DNA of 64,000 nucleotides from Azolla caroliniana (lineage: Eukaryota; Polypodiophyta): positions 4,898,001 through 4,962,000 of the forward strand of contig JBHGNT010000003.1 of assembly GCA_043228905.1 (NCBI GenBank). Reading direction: 5' to 3'. Position numbers and translations under genes: made by a program. Positions 33,340 through 46,616 of this stretch are shown in pieces. Under the pieces are notes generated by a model. The model made no database searches. It was given only the letters and a program-made list of their open reading frames with translations, and was not told the origin of the DNA. Positions within the stretch are counted from its first letter, which is position 1. Each line of letters starts with the position of its first letter.

Positions 33340-35560
33340 TTTTCGAGAGGTGATTGACATCCTCCAGCCACCTTTCCGTGTGGATGCTAGGAAGAATGAA
33401 GCTGTAGCAGAATCTGTCTTCAGCAATGCCAAAGATATACTCCAAGGTATTCAGCTCTACGACATCTACACACAGGTAAGCAAACAGTTATCAAAGCATT
33501 TGGAAAACAAAAATGAACGAATCATTACATGGGAGAAATTCGTGGAAATCTGCCATATGGCTCTCCAACATTCCAATCCCATCAGTGACAAAGCAAAATT
33601 AAATGCAATCCCCATGTCCTTGAATGAGTCCGGTAACATCATATACATAAACGGAATCTAGCACATCATTCTTGATCCCCATTGGTTCTGCAATGAGATC
33701 ATGGGAACCCTCATTCATTACCCAAACTCTAAACCAGATTCTAAAGTGAAGGGTACTATTGTCTTTGAGAAAGGATACATCCCTAAATGTGTCTTGGAAG
33801 ACAAGTTTGAATACATTACCAAATCTAAAGCGGAGGGTTTGTTGGTGGTACAATTGATGGAATCCATGCACTTATGTTGTAAAGTCCCCAACAGTAGTGG
33901 AGATAAGATCTTTATTCCTACCATATTGTCCAAGGATGTGGATGGGGGACAACTCCAATGGACATCAAAGTGTGAAAGCTATTTAGATGATGATAACGGT
34001 ATGTTTGTGTATATGGGCAGAAGGTTAGAATGTGAGAACAATGCTTCACCTTTCTTACTCTCGGATTGTTTCCAAGGATTCAAGTGTTATTTAGCAATAC
34101 CTTTCAATCTCAAGATGACAAAGCCGAGGTCACACTCGGCAAAGATTTTATATCCATATTTTTTCAAGACACGGAGATGATCATCGTATTTTGCCAACCA
34201 AAATTGAACCATGTGATAGATGTGTTGGTTCGGGTTGATCAAAATAATAATAATGCAAAGCACACATCGAGTATCTTAGCTTTTGTTCAAAAGCATATTA
34301 TCAACACCTTGATCACAATATGTGCACAACCTAGTGGGGTGCAAGGGGTTAAGTTGATCGAGAGCGTCATCCGTCCTGATTGCTTATGTGATCCATCAAG
34401 GGCACAAGATAGGGAAGGTCAATGCCTAGAAATAACTTATCTGAAGGAAGAACTTTGGAAAAAACTCGAGCAAGGCCAACAACAATCGTATGTTTGGAAA
34501 AGGACTAAGTTAAACCCTCATTATCTAAGAAATGATTTCATTGATCTCTTGGGTTTAGAGTATTATGAGGAGGTCCTCTAGTCATTTAAGCAATGGCTTG
34601 CGGTGGACGTAAGGGATGAATTGTTGGAGGACGATGATGATAAAGTCAATGAATCTGGGGAATATCAAAGGTCACGTGAAAATGTGATCATGACTAGCTT
34701 GCAAGAAAATGGCTTCGTGCAAGAAGGTCAAACATTAGAATCTGAGAAAATGAAGTTTATGGGAAGGTCAATTTTAAGTTTACATCGTGAGGTGGATGCC
34801 ACTTACGAAGAGGTCCTCAAGGTACATGATAAGATGGATCAAATGACCAAGAAGCTAGGTGAAATGCATCAAGAAATTCAATATATGAGGAAAATAGTTA
34901 TGAGCAATGTTCAGAAATCTATAGGCAAGCTATTGAAAATGGCTCTAGAAAATGAGGTAGGGAAACAACTCCCTTGTGTTGCCCTCCTTACATTTAAATA
35001 TTCCAAATCAACCATTGAGGAACTTTTGACATTGGTGCCCAACGTACTTTGGAGAGGACAAATTGTGAGAATCCAATTATATTGTGAAGATAGAAATTTG
35101 ATACACCCCATGAAAAACCAATTTGGTATCACCCTCACCTCTTTGTCAAACTCTCAACAAGAAACTCTAGAAAGAGCACTTCCATATATCAAGGGTTTCG
35201 TTCATGCTTTGGCTACAACTGCCAGACTCGGTATTTCCTTTGTAGCACCTCTTGGAAGCTCTTTGGTACCTGATTGCACACCTCACATCAAACTACCAAA
35301 ACAATATCCTATGATACAAAGACATACGGAGAAATTAAAGAAAGATATGTTTCTCAATACATTAGAGTGTGCTTCCACAGAGTGGCAAAAGTGCTTAGCC
35401 TCTATATTAACAAAAAATGGAGGTCTAACAGATGATAATATAGCTAAGAAGTTTGGTCTCCGGCGTGCAAGGTATAATCAAACTATTGGGAGTACTCAAG
35501 TTGCATGGTTATTTATGTCAAAGACACTTTAAGGGAAAGACACCTTTCCCATTAGGTTGA
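33340..35560 (+). pseudogene. Roco pseudogene B (COR and C-terminus only)
   Basis: Very similar to gene A from the end of Roc (VIDILQPPF) to the tail. The LRRs, P-loop and switch are gone, replaced by A-type 3' flank joined at TCCG. It has a TAG after YINGI (33659-33661), a frameshift at about 34055 (the next block is read in another frame until 34581), a TAG after EEVL (34579-34581) and a final frameshift near 35512 in the tail. It is a tandem copy of A that lost its 5' half through a deletion starting in the intergenic spacer. Confidence 0.9.
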
Positions 35561-36330
35561 ATCATGTTGTGCTATGCGGATATGACTAAACAACATTCTC
35601 TCATTTGTTTGGAAAAGCTTCTTTTATTGTAAACTTTTATTTGTACTTCCTTCACCAAACCTAAACGGATTTTGTAACTAATCTCAAGCTTGTTTGTGGA
35701 TTTGAAATAAGTATACAATATGTTATTTTCTAATCAACTTGTCTCTTCTAAGTATGTTGCACTAAGCACATATCTCTCTCTTGATAGGAGTCTAACAACT
35801 TTCCAAGCTCTACCAAGTGGAGGCTAATACTCTCTAACTGACTATGTATGCAGTACTATGCACTAGTGCACTTAGGTTACTCTCTACCAAGTGGAGGTTA
35901 ATACTCTCTGACTTACTATGTATGCAGTACTATGCACTAGTGCACTTATGTTACTATTGTTTGTGAAGATTATTGATTACTCCATGCATAGTGCAGCATA
36001 AGTGTGGCTACCTCCAAAAACTATATACTTTGAGCTATTTGAAACATGTCATTCCATGCATAGTGCGGTTTAAGTGTCAACTTGGAACAAGTGTAGGTTA
36101 CTTTTGCATACACTCCTTAAGCTCTTTGAATGAGAAGGCAACACTTTGGCACACATTTTCACACATTTCCTAAGCTAATTAAACCATGAAGTTAAAATTA
36201 TGTACAGTTTCGCATTTGGAAGCATTTAATAGCAGTTGTGTACAATGGTTAAGCAATTTCAATACAAGAGCCTTGTATACGAGCAATGCTTAATGTTTTA
36301 CATTTCTGTGTCCGTTCTTAATTTATTATG
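35561..36330. repeat. Roco B 3' flank with 73-74-bp tandem repeat
   Basis: CTCTACCAAGTGGAGG...GTGCACTTAGGTTA occurs twice in tandem (about 35807-35880 and 35881-35953). A single diverged unit is in the A flank (about 33140-33205). No coding potential is seen. Confidence 0.75.
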
Positions 36331-39300
36331 GGAACAACGAGAATTTCTCTGATTTAATCATGATGTACTCACTTTCTCACTCATCGTGATATGGAGGTAG
36401 AAAGCATACGCTCTCTTAATTAATGGAAGAAATAGAGAAGCAGCCTACTATCATCAAGCTTCGATATCGAGAGTCCATGCCTTTTTGGATATGGATACAC
36501 GATCAGATCATTCTATGGTTTCTTGTTTGCAAGAATCTCCTGTAAATAATCGTCCTTGAAATCTATCCCACAAAAGAAGAACTCTTCACATAAAACCTTC
36601 AATCCAATAGAGTGTCTATGACTTGAGCTCGCTTTTTGCCTCCACGATGTTAATTTAACATGCAGCAATCAGAGAGGGAGCTACTTGAACATTACCCTTC
36701 TTGTTCCTGTATCAAAAGTTTGAGTTCACCCTTTTTAAAGAAGCCAGACAATACCATCCACAACTCTACCTTCCCTGTTTGACAAACGGTTGTAATTTGT
36801 GCCACAAACTCGTTATGGAAGCTTTGAGACCCAAGTGTAGACATTCAAACCATTATTTAGATGACATTCTTGGATAAGACAGTCCACAAGATTATGTAGA
36901 TAGAAATAATATTTATTTACTTGGAAGAATCAAGATGTAGATAGAAATAATATTTATTTACTTGGAAGAATCAAGATGGTTGAGTAATACATCTTGCATT
37001 CATTGAGTGAATAGTCTCTGTGAGGCAGAACAGGCTGGATGGTCAATTGATCTATACTTTAGAAATGACCGAATTCCAATTATTTTAGAAAGTACTTGGT
37101 AGAATTGGGGAAGATGGAAGATGAATAATTGGTTTCTGCTATTACTATCCGGAGAAATAATTTTAGTCTCTTCCCATCCTTGAACCATTTCTACATATAT
37201 GGAGTTCCTCTTCCATTCCTTGTGTGGGCCTCTTTAAATGTCTTTAAATCAACAATGAGAGTTTCAAATTAATTTCTGGAAAAGCAAAGGAATAGGACAT
37301 AAGTGAACAAGATAATTAGGGCATCTATATGCAGAAACAGCAAAAACTTACCCAATAATAATTCTCTTTTCTCCAGAATCTTCATTATTGGGAACTAGAG
37401 AATTGAAGTATGATCGAGATTCCATACTATACTTCCCCATTGTCAGACACTCTGCTCAGTAATTTATCAATCCTAGAATTGGGGATGATGGATTGTATTT
37501 CTTTACCTAGTAAAATGGATATAGAATCCCACTAATTTTTGAGAAAGTTATTAAAGCATTAGTGCAATAGATGCAACTTAGATCAAATACGACTATATAA
37601 AGAAAGACATAAGTTTTGGGTGGGATACCTACTAAAAAGGTACCTAAAACACTGTGAACTCCCAACTCAAACCTCATCTACACTTGCACCCACCCACCTA
37701 AAGTCATACATTATGGCTTGAAACCCCATATTGACATGAACCAAATCTACATTCAAAAATCATATCCTAACCAAATCTATTGTTCCATTTTCAAACCTAA
37801 AGAATATCTTATTTAAAACCTCATTTATCTTGTGCAAAGTAAAGCATATAACTTAATCAAACCTACCCTACCTTCTTTAAACCGGCATAAACCATGGCTA
37901 AACCTATTTGTGAATTCATCTCAAATCCATCTAAAGGCATAACTACATTCAGAAAACCATAAACCCGCATAAACCATGGCTAGAGATATTTGCGAATTCA
38001 TCTCAAATCCATCTAAATGCATAACTACATTCAAAAAACCACACAAACAATACATCTCTCCTAATCTAATCTGCCGTAACAACCCACAAAAGAGCATCAT
38101 CTGAAATAGGGGTCCATCAAACACTAATCCAAAAAATGATCTACCAAATACAAGTAATGAAAAAATGGAAAGGAAAAACTGAATCAAATAAAATTATGGA
38201 AAAGATCCAGGAAAACCTAAAACAAATACAACTATGAAAGGACACACATTCTATCAAGCGTATGAGAACTACTCAAAATATGAAAATTTGATTGGGACTC
38301 AAATACGAAAGCATTAGAGAGAAACAAAATGACAATTAAATAAAGAAATAAATTACATCAAAAGCTTCGTGCCAGAATTCACCAAAGTTGACGATAACTG
38401 TGTGTATACATTCCAAATGAGACTGGGGGCTCTCTTCTTTCTTCAGATCAGAAATCTCTATTCAGAAAATGGGCACTCTTCACTTTCTGCTCTGTTTCTT
38501 CTTCTTTACTCTGTATCCTCAGAAAATGTCCAACAGATGTCCGAAAGAGAAATATAAAGAGAGAAAGAAAGATACATGTCCAATCTGAAAACAAAAATCC
38601 CATTCTCTATCACGCATCTGACAATTATTTGCCTGAGGGAATGATCTTTTGTGGCCTGAAAACAAAAATCACATTTAAATTTACGGAATACATTGAAGTT
38701 TTATAGTACCAAATGTTGTTACACTATATAGACTCATGATGATAAAGAAAAAGGGAGAAAGTAAGAATGATTTTTTATGCCTTTAAAATATCTTAACAGT
38801 CATTTAAGAGGCCAAAATGGCCTATGAGACCAAATGAGAGCTTACATTGTATCTCACCTATGAGAACAAGAAAACAAAATAAATTATTAAATCAGAGAAA
38901 TATACGATATATTCTTGTTAGCTCAGCATTCATGTTAACTCCTCTTCGAAGAAAGGGGATTGGAATAATATCGATCCCTCTATGGAGTGTAACATGAACT
39001 ATGAAGACCCAAAAAGAATGAAACTCATGTTTCGTTAACTGTAACCTCACAACAATTTGAAAGACTGACGCTGACCAATAAACAAACTCAAATCAACAGA
39101 TAAATGGCAGTGGACCAAAAGACACATCTTTTGTACAAGAAAAGGAATGACACAATGAAACAAATGTTGAAATATTAACTTGCATTAGAAAGAAAGCTAC
39201 ATTAATGCAATTTAAAAATACCAAAATGGCAGAGAGTGAGAGCTTACTGATTGATATAACTATGTTGAATAGCATATGCAAAGACTCAATAGTGTTGATA

Positions 39301-41279
39301 TCCTCACTCACAAGTTGTGAATACATGCACAGTTTACTAAGGAAGTTTCGCTGAAACCTAGCAAAATGGTGTTAGAATAAGAAATGTTCTAAATTGGCAC
39401 GATCAAATTTATCCACCTGTAAGAGATTAGATATATTTAGCTAAATAAATCGACTATACATTGTTAATACCGTTTGTTAAGAAAAAATTAGCCGAGGCCA
39501 ACTTACACATGTTAGAAGTGGACATAAATCATTAAAGATCTAGACATATTATACAGAAACTGAGGACAGGCATTCTTGCAGCAAAAATTCTAGGAACATA
39601 GTTGTGCTGCGGAACACATTCACTCTGGGCGGTCACAAAAAATCTAGTGTATTGAGAAACAAATAGCCATAACACTCAGTCTCTTTAACAAACAAAAGAA
39701 ATACATCAAATAATATGTTTACTTTTATAGAACAAAACCTCTAGTTTGTACTGGCAATATAAAAGACTAACGCCAAACAAAGCGGAAAAGGAAGGAAACA
39801 GATAAAATATTGGAAACAAATCCTGCATATATATATATATACATATAAACTTGTTGAATACTTTATTATATTAGTGTTACATGATGTATTTAGAGATGTA
39901 AAAGCCACAAGGCCTACAATGACCAATTAGATGAATGTCCTACTTGGAGTACTCAAATGGACTGCGAAACACTAATCGGAGGAAGTGTATCACGCAAAGG
40001 AACTGATGTCCAGCTTCTACTAACGGAGGTCCCTCTGATGGTTGTAATCCTCGTCCATTAAGATCACCAAATGACTTATGAAGACTGGTAAATCTATAAC
40101 AGGTAGTTCGATTTTGAATAACCAGGGATCACTTCCAGGTGAGGCAATATTTGCCTTCAGAAGAAGCTTAATTCCAATCTGCCACGGATCGAATGATCCC
40201 CAAGAGTCCGATACGCTGCTGCATCCTTGCAGACATTTTTCATTCGAGCCATACGATGACTAAAACACCTACAGTAACTCTCCATGGCCGACAAAAAGGA
40301 ATTTTAGAAAACTAGGATTTCTACTGAAGAAAACGTTCATAGGTTCTTCAGCAGACATGCTAGGTTTCTTGAATTAGTATTTTCAGAACCTGAATTTGAG
40401 ATTTTACTATTTCCGAGTTTTTAAGTTTCATCGTGTAGTTATTAATGTTCGAAGCATTGTGATTTCATCATTTGAATTAGTTAATTGCTGCAAAGTTCTT
40501 TCGTTAATTAAGAGTTAGATTTGTTAATACGGATTTCATTGGATTGCACTAGGTGGCTAGGAATGATTGACACCCATTCGCTCCCATGTGACTGACAGTA
40601 TTCCTGTATCAACTATGTACATAATTCCTTGAAAACCTACTACAAACAGTATTCGCTACTTACCAAAATCTGATAATTAATGCTTCATTACAAAAAGGAA
40701 ACACGTGTATAGCAAAAAAAGCGACCATTATAAAATATTCATTGTTGGCCATTACTGTTGGATTGTTTGACAACCATACTAGTACTTACTTGAACCAAAG
40801 TTTGAATTCACAACTTTTCTAGTTGCACAATATATACTTTTGCCAATTGAACTAACTCGCAACTTTCTTGTTGCGCAAAAGTACATTTACCAGGTGAGAA
40901 TTTCCCAAGTGCTTGACAATTTGTGGTATTGATATTTCATCACCAAAACTTCCAACATTTCCTCCGTGCCAAAATTTTTGCGGTATCAAGAATGAGCCAA
41001 GAATGTTTACACTTATTGTGGTATCAAGCTTTTTATCGCAATATTCTTCTTTCATAGCCTTTTTGTTTTAAAGTCTTTATGTTTTTGTTAGTCTTTTGCT
41101 CCAATATCTCCATTGTTCTTTGTCATGTGTCAATGTTTTGAATTACTGAGCTTGTAGATAATCATTTTCATTCTATTTGTAAAAGTGGTGTATGATTATA
41201 TTCTATTACAACATCTAACATTTCTAACTAGTTAGAATTGCTAGAATTTCTAGCATTACCACATAAGACAATAATGCTA
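36331..41279. other. Gene-poor AT-rich region
   Basis: I find no supportable gene. Small tandem duplications are visible: 41-bp units with GTAGATAGAAATAATATTTA at about 36896 and 36937, and two roughly 85-bp units with AACCATGGCTA at about 37890 and 37974. The longest plus-strand frames (38369-38557, 40078-40263; about 61 codons) carry no recognisable motif. Confidence 0.6.
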
Positions 41280-41540
41280 CAAAGTTTCATTATTGAGGAA
41301 AAAGAAATTGTGTAATTTTGTTGGAAAAAACTCATTTAACAATAGTGATAGTAATTATTCTATCATAGGGCGATTGAGCATATGTCTTGTTTTGTGATGT
41401 TATCTCTCTTATTGAGGGAGCTTTGTTGTGATTTTCTTTGTCTTTAAGATCAAGGATGGTGTTCATTGTAGCCACTAGGAGAAGGCTTTCTTGATAAAAA
41501 AAGCACATAAATTTGAGATGACACAACTCCATTAAGTCAC
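41280..41540. repeat. Dispersed duplicate, copy 1
   Basis: About 230 bp (GGAAAAAGAAATTGTGTA... to GCCACTAGGAGAAGGC) matching 42470-42690 with many substitutions and small indels. No ORF. The two copies flank the Roco exon relic, so they may mark an old rearrangement or insertion. Confidence 0.7.
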
Positions 41541-41639
41541 TTATTTACATGTGTGTTATTCTTTAGTGCGACATCTTGAAACACTCACAACTATGCCTCT
41601 CTATATTACACACAACTATCTATATTAATATTGGGCCTC

Positions 41640-41990
41640 ATTCTACAAATATGGAATGAAGCCTTTTCCGTTTTACATTTTTAATCCTCTACTTACATAC
41701 ATGAACTTGTTTATCGATGGCCAGCATCTTATCCATGTTTCCTTAGATTCCAATCAAAAGTTAAGGACAGGGACAGGAAACGTGACATTGCACGGTAAAA
41801 GTTGAGAAACATGGCCCAAACTTTGGACTTTATGACCCGAACATGAGGTGAAGGCGATGCATATATAATCAATCAAATCCTTCTTGTCTCATTGATAATG
41901 AAATTATTTTGAGGTTTTGACATTCAATTTAAGAGTTTCAATTGGGTTTTGCAACGAACACGCTAACAAAGAGTGAAGATATGTACGGCT
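41640..41990. repeat. Relic of Roco upstream spacer
   Basis: Contains TTTTACATTT-TAATCCTCTACTTACATAC, CCTTAG...CCAATCAAAAGT and GGAAACGTGACATTG, which match the spacer upstream of Roco genes (about 6110-6460) only loosely. It precedes the Roco exon 1 relic in the expected order. Confidence 0.5.
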
Positions 41991-42039
41991 TGGATTCTTC
42001 TTCTGCTTTACATTTCTTTTTTTCTTGGTCACTCATCAT

Positions 42040-42260
42040 CTGCTCTACTCAACCTCTGTTCAACCTCAAATCACCATCACCACCACCATCACCATCTGGA
42101 GGTCTCTCGTGATCTGCTTAAGCTCGCCAAGGTTGAGAACCATCGATGAGATATCATATCTTTCATATGGTCATGAGGAGGTAGAACTAACAAGAACAGA
42201 GATGGCCATCCTCACGGAGGAACTGTCCATCTCCTCGCGTTCGAACGGATCAAAGACCTG

Positions 42261-42328
<68 letters not shown>

Positions 42329-42405
42329 TGCAGATCGTGATGAGGGCTCCAGCAGCCTCCTCATCGATGGATATACAGTCAGAGATGTTACTGGCCTTTT
42401 TTGAA
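42040..42405 (+). pseudogene. Roco exon 1 relic with expanded CT microsatellite
   Basis: Pieces align with gene A exon 1 in order: CTACTCAACCTC, TCGTGATCTGCTTA, AGATGGCCATCCTCACGG, CTGTCCATCTCCT, then after a long (CT)n GCAGATCGTGATG and CAGCCTCCTCATC. In intact genes the place of the (CT)n is occupied by GGCTCTCTCTCTCGCTGCAG, coding for EALSLAAD. The relic has frameshifts and stops throughout. Confidence 0.7.
42265..42325. repeat. (CT)n microsatellite
   Basis: Roughly 30 uninterrupted CT units inside the Roco exon relic. It is positioned where the parent gene has a short CTCTCTCTC coding run, which suggests in situ expansion from that seed. Confidence 0.85.
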
Positions 42406-42469
42406 AATGGGGCAATGTCTAAAATTTTGACATGTAAAGTGTCAATAAAAGAGGGCTTAGTTTTAGCAC

Positions 42470-42690
42470 TTTTTGAGGAAAAAGAAATCGTGTAGTTTCG
42501 TTGGAAAAAAACTCATTCAAAGAATAGTAACATAAGTTTGATTGAACATATGTCTTGTTTTGTGATGTCATCGCTCTTATTAGGGGCGCTTAGTCGTGAC
42601 ATTCTTTGTTTGTCTTCATGATCAAGGATGGTATAGCCACTAGGAGAAGGCATTTTTCATAAGAAAGCAGATAAAATTGATTGTGTATCG
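42470..42690. repeat. Dispersed duplicate, copy 2
   Basis: Pairs with 41280-41540 (shared GAACATATGTCTTGTTTTGTG, ATCAAGGATGGT and GCCACTAGGAGAAGGC). No coding signal. Confidence 0.7.
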
Positions 42691-43979
42691 AGACGTCACT
42701 ACTCCTCTCAATCACTTATTTAAATGTACAGGTCAACCAATCACATTTTTTGAAACTCCACTTAGTGAATCATTTGGTCATCATGCCACAACCATGGATG
42801 TCGATAATGTATCCTTTAATTTGGTCTTGCATTGCATATTTCCAAACCCTAATTCATCCTTGGCATAATCAATGTTTCTCAATAAAACAAGAATCTACTA
42901 AATGTTTGTGAGCTATTTATTCAAATAAAGCATAACATACCAAGTAACGTAGATTAGAACATCGATGATCGCTCCAAGTTGTCATAAGATGTCCGGACAT
43001 GATGGATGTCTATGAACCCAATGCTTGCAATAAGCAAAACTATTCTTAAAATTCATTATTAACAAAATGGTGAATATTTGAGCATGAAAACCACCAATTT
43101 GTCATCACTGTTAGATTTTATGTTTCGTGCATTCCTTTAAGGGGAGTCGTTATGCTTGGTAAGTAGTTGTGTGTAGAATTTGTTTGGTAGTTGTCTTGTT
43201 ACAACTCAAAAAATTTCTATTGACGAAAAATTCAACAAAAGGCGTTTCTGTAGTTCCAACGATATATGTCAATTTTCAATATACATGAGGTATTCTTCAG
43301 TGTTGGGTCTAGGACTAATCTCGAGAATTCAAGAATTCAACCAGAGTTTAGAGAATTGTATGAGTACATGTGGGTGATATCACCTATCCATTAAAATGAA
43401 GGTATTAAAAGTACGCGACATCTTGAAACACAACACTCGAAATTACATATCATTATAAATGATAGGTATAGGGTATCCATGACGACAATTATGTGCAATA
43501 GTGCTCCATGTTAATCTTGTAATTTTTTGCCTAAGTACAATGGTAAAATAACTTGCTTATGGCATGTAACTTGCTTCGATTACACATGCGTACTTGCAAT
43601 GATCTCATCAAACATGATAATGTCTAATGATTCAAACCTTAATATGAAGGCCATAGTAGCAAAACATATGACCCAAATTAATATGAAAAGAATATTCAAG
43701 AAGGATGGATATTGGCAATAAACTATTTTATCTCGAACATTTGCATATGGATCTCTCTCTCTCTCTCTCTCTCTCTCCAATCACTTTCTTGATCTCAAGT
43801 CCTAAAGCTCAATTGAGTTTGTCATTAGTCAATTATTCAACACCAAGCTTGCTCTAAATCAATCAAGTGCACCAACTTGAAAGTGGATGACATTATTGTA
43901 CTATTACTTGGACAAATGGTCTGTTTCAAAGTCACATGAAAGATGACTTTCAATCCTTCTTAACTAATACACATCTCTA
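42691..43979. other. AT-rich intergenic DNA with a (CT)n tract
   Basis: No gene could be supported. A (CT)n microsatellite lies at about 43752-43777. Short ORFs up to 76 codons show no motif. Confidence 0.55.
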
Positions 43980-44560
43980 TAATGTGCCTAATTACACAAC
44001 TATGTCCTTGAATATTCGGCTTAATGTTACAAATATAAAGAAACCCTTTTTTGTTTTACATTTCGATCCTCTACTTACATACACCATCATGTTTAAAGAT
44101 GGCCCACAATATGGTCAAGATGTTATCCATATTTCCTTAGAGGCCAATAAAAAGTCATGGAAGGGAAAAAGAAACATGACATTGCGTTGTAAAGACTTCG
44201 GAAAACATGCCCTAGGCCAAGATCTTATCCACATTTCCTTTGGAGACCAATCAAAAGTCATGGAAGGGAAATGGAAACGTGGCATTCCATTGTAAAAGTT
44301 GGAAAATATGCCCAAGACTTTAGACTTCATGGTACGAAATAAATATCCAATGTGAGAGAAGTTAAAGATGCCAAAAGCCACCAAAAATGGCCATGTAAAA
44401 CCAATAAAATCCTTCTTGTCTCATTCATAGTGAAATTGTTTTGTGGTTTGGCATTCAAATTATAGCTTGAATTGCGTTTTTCATCAAGCAAGCTAACAAA
44501 TAGATGAAACTCTAAATCTTGAACGACTCTCCATCCACAAAACTCAAAGATGGACGAGTG
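43980..44560. repeat. Second relic of Roco upstream spacer with internal duplication
   Basis: Loosely matches 41640-41990 and the live upstream spacers. Within it, about 44105-44210 and 44215-44315 are tandem copies (AAGAT-TTATCCA-ATTTCCTT, CAAT-AAAAGTCATGGAAGGGA). No Roco exon follows it. Confidence 0.55.
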
Positions 44561-44594
44561 GACGAGGAACCTTTTTTTTATTACTAAGTGGGCC

Positions 44595-44630
<36 letters not shown>

Positions 44631-44858
44631 TATTAAAGTCTTTTAAGAGGCCAAAATGGCCTATAAGCCATATTGTATAGTCCAACATTCCTAATCATAC
44701 TAGGTAGTAGGTACTATACTCCATTGCATTGGCAAACATTCTTTTTCATACATTTGCAAAATGTTTTTTTTTTCTTACATTTTCCACCATAACTTTCTTA
44801 ACTTAAAGAAATTTTTTTACTTCATAATAAATAAAGAATATAAAAGTATGATATTTAC

Positions 44859-45180
44859 TAGGGATCGGCAACGGTTCGGTTTTGGCTTAGCCGGTTTGGC
44901 CTGATCCAAGCCAAACCGGCTAAGCCTAAACCGTTTACAGGATCTCAAACCTGAGCCGAGCCGAGCCGAGCCGGTTCACAAACCGGTTTAGGCTAAACCG
45001 GTTTGTGAACCGGCTTGTAAACCGGTTTCCAAACCGGCTTGGAAACCGGTTTAGAAACCTCCGTCTCTCTCTCTCTCTCTCTCTCCCTACCTCCCTCTCT
45101 CTCTCAGATGATCCCTCCCACTCTCTCTCACGTCTGTGGTCTCGACTCTCTCTCCCTCTCCCTCTCTCCCCTCTATGTAG

Positions 45181-45214
<34 letters not shown>

Positions 45215-45803
45215 GTCTATGGTCTCGACTCTCCCTCCCTCTCTCTCTCTCTCCCCTCTGTGTAGTCTCTCTCTCTCTCCCCTCTATGTAGTTCCTCTCT
45301 CTCTCTCTCTCTCTCTCTCCCCTCTGTGTAGTCTCTCTATCTCTCCCCTCTATGTAGTTCCTCTCTCTCTCTCTCTCTCTCCCCTCTGTGTAGTCTCTTT
45401 GTCTCTCCCCTCTATGTAGTTCCTCTCTCTCTCTCTCTCTCTCTCCTTATATGTTGTCTCCCTCCCTCTCTCTCTCTCTCCTCGTTTGTGTAGTCTCTCT
45501 CTCTCCTTATATGTTGTCTCCCTCCCTCTCTCTCTCTCTCCTCGTCTATGTAGTTCTCCCTCCCTTACTCTCTCTCTCTCTTTCCCCTTGTCTGTTGTCT
45601 CTCTCCCCCTCTCTAAAGTTTATAAACGGTTTATCCGGCTTAGCCGGCTTGAGCCGGTTTGGCGAGGCTCAAGCCAAGCCGAGCCGAGCTCAAACCGTTA
45701 AGGCAAGTTCAAGCCTAAACCGAGCCGAGCCGAGCCGCTAAGCCGTTTTCAAGCCGGCTAAGCCAAACGGTTTAGGCTTGAGCCGAGCCGTTGCCGATCC
45801 CTA
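44859..45803. mobile_element. Non-autonomous hAT-type element (945 bp)
   Basis: Terminal inverted repeats start TAGGGATCGGCAACGG. ATATTTAC is duplicated exactly at 44851-44858 and 45804-45811. An 8-bp TSD with a TAGGG...GGCAA terminus is the signature of hAT transposons. Both ends carry clustered AACCGG / GGCTTAGCC subterminal repeats in inverted orientation. The middle is a CT-rich minisatellite. There is no transposase ORF, so it must be mobilised in trans. Confidence 0.9.
45065..45615. repeat. CT-rich minisatellite inside the hAT element
   Basis: Repeats of CCCCTCTATGTAGTTC or CCCTCTGTGTAGT separated by (CT)n runs. Long Ser/Leu-rich open frames across it come from the CT repetition and are not genes. 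Confidence 0.9.
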
Positions 45804-46436
45804 ATATTTACCATACTCGAATTGTTTGAAACATTGTGGAATATGCAAGTGCACGTATGGTACCTACTTGTTCATACTATGGTCCTGACTCCTAACTAAT
45901 GGGAATGTAACTCCTTTTTTGGAAAGAGAGAGAAAGAAAGATATATTAATGTCGTTTAAGAGTCCAAAATGGCGTATAAGACCAAACGAGAGAGAGAGAG
46001 AGAGAGAGAGAGAGCATTCAAATTTCCACAGTGGCGTCTAGGGAATTAAGAGATATGCATGAAGTACATAATAGAGAGGTGAGAAAATTAGGTTTCAAAC
46101 CCACCAAGACATAATGCTTGTAATGTAACAACTTACCAATAGAGTAAGCTAATTATGATGATAAAAAAAGAGCATTCAAATATAGGGTGTCTTCTTGGTT
46201 ATGTGTGCTCATGTCTTTGGGCAAAGCATCAAGCAAGGTGACCGACACATCACCCCCATTTACTTGCTTTGTTGTCAACCGCTAGGATCTTGACCTCATT
46301 CCCATGTTGCTTATAGCCTGGATGTAAACGAAGTAGCCATAATCCAAGGTGTGGGCGTTAGGCCCATATCCACCTTGTTCGTCATCGGGATTTGGTCCTA
46401 GAACTATGTTTTGTTGGAAGCGAAGATGAAAGAGAC
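45804..46436. other. Intergenic DNA with GA microsatellites
   Basis: (GA)n runs lie near 45925 and 45990-46014. No gene is seen. Confidence 0.6.
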
Positions 46437-46616
46437 ATAGTTTGAGATAGTATTGTTTTAATCATTGTCTTATTTCTGGCCAAACATAATTTGATGATAT
46501 TGATAATGTAAACTTTGGCTAAAACAAACATTTTCATTTATCATTCATAGAATGTGTTTGAGATAGTATTGTTTTAATCATTGTCTTATTTCTTGCCAAA
46601 TTTAATTTGATGATAT
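46437..46616. repeat. Tandem duplication at the target of the LTR element
   Basis: GAGATAGTATTGTTTTAATC...GATGATAT occurs at about 46445-46500 and again at about 46560-46616. The first copy reads through GATGATATTGATAATGTAAAC, which is the uninterrupted version of the site that the following element split. Confidence 0.8.

Noticed and set aside
33317-33661. Reading the B fragments as separate short genes
   Set aside because: All fragments align in order with one Roco gene and are separated by stops and frameshifts.
40078-40263. 61-codon plus-strand ORF with relatively high GC
   Set aside because: No recognisable motif on either strand and no splice structure; left as unexplained intergenic sequence.
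45005-45741. Long Ser/Leu/Pro-rich open frames of up to 126 codons
   Set aside because: They follow the CT minisatellite of the hAT element in several frames at once; no start context or domain.
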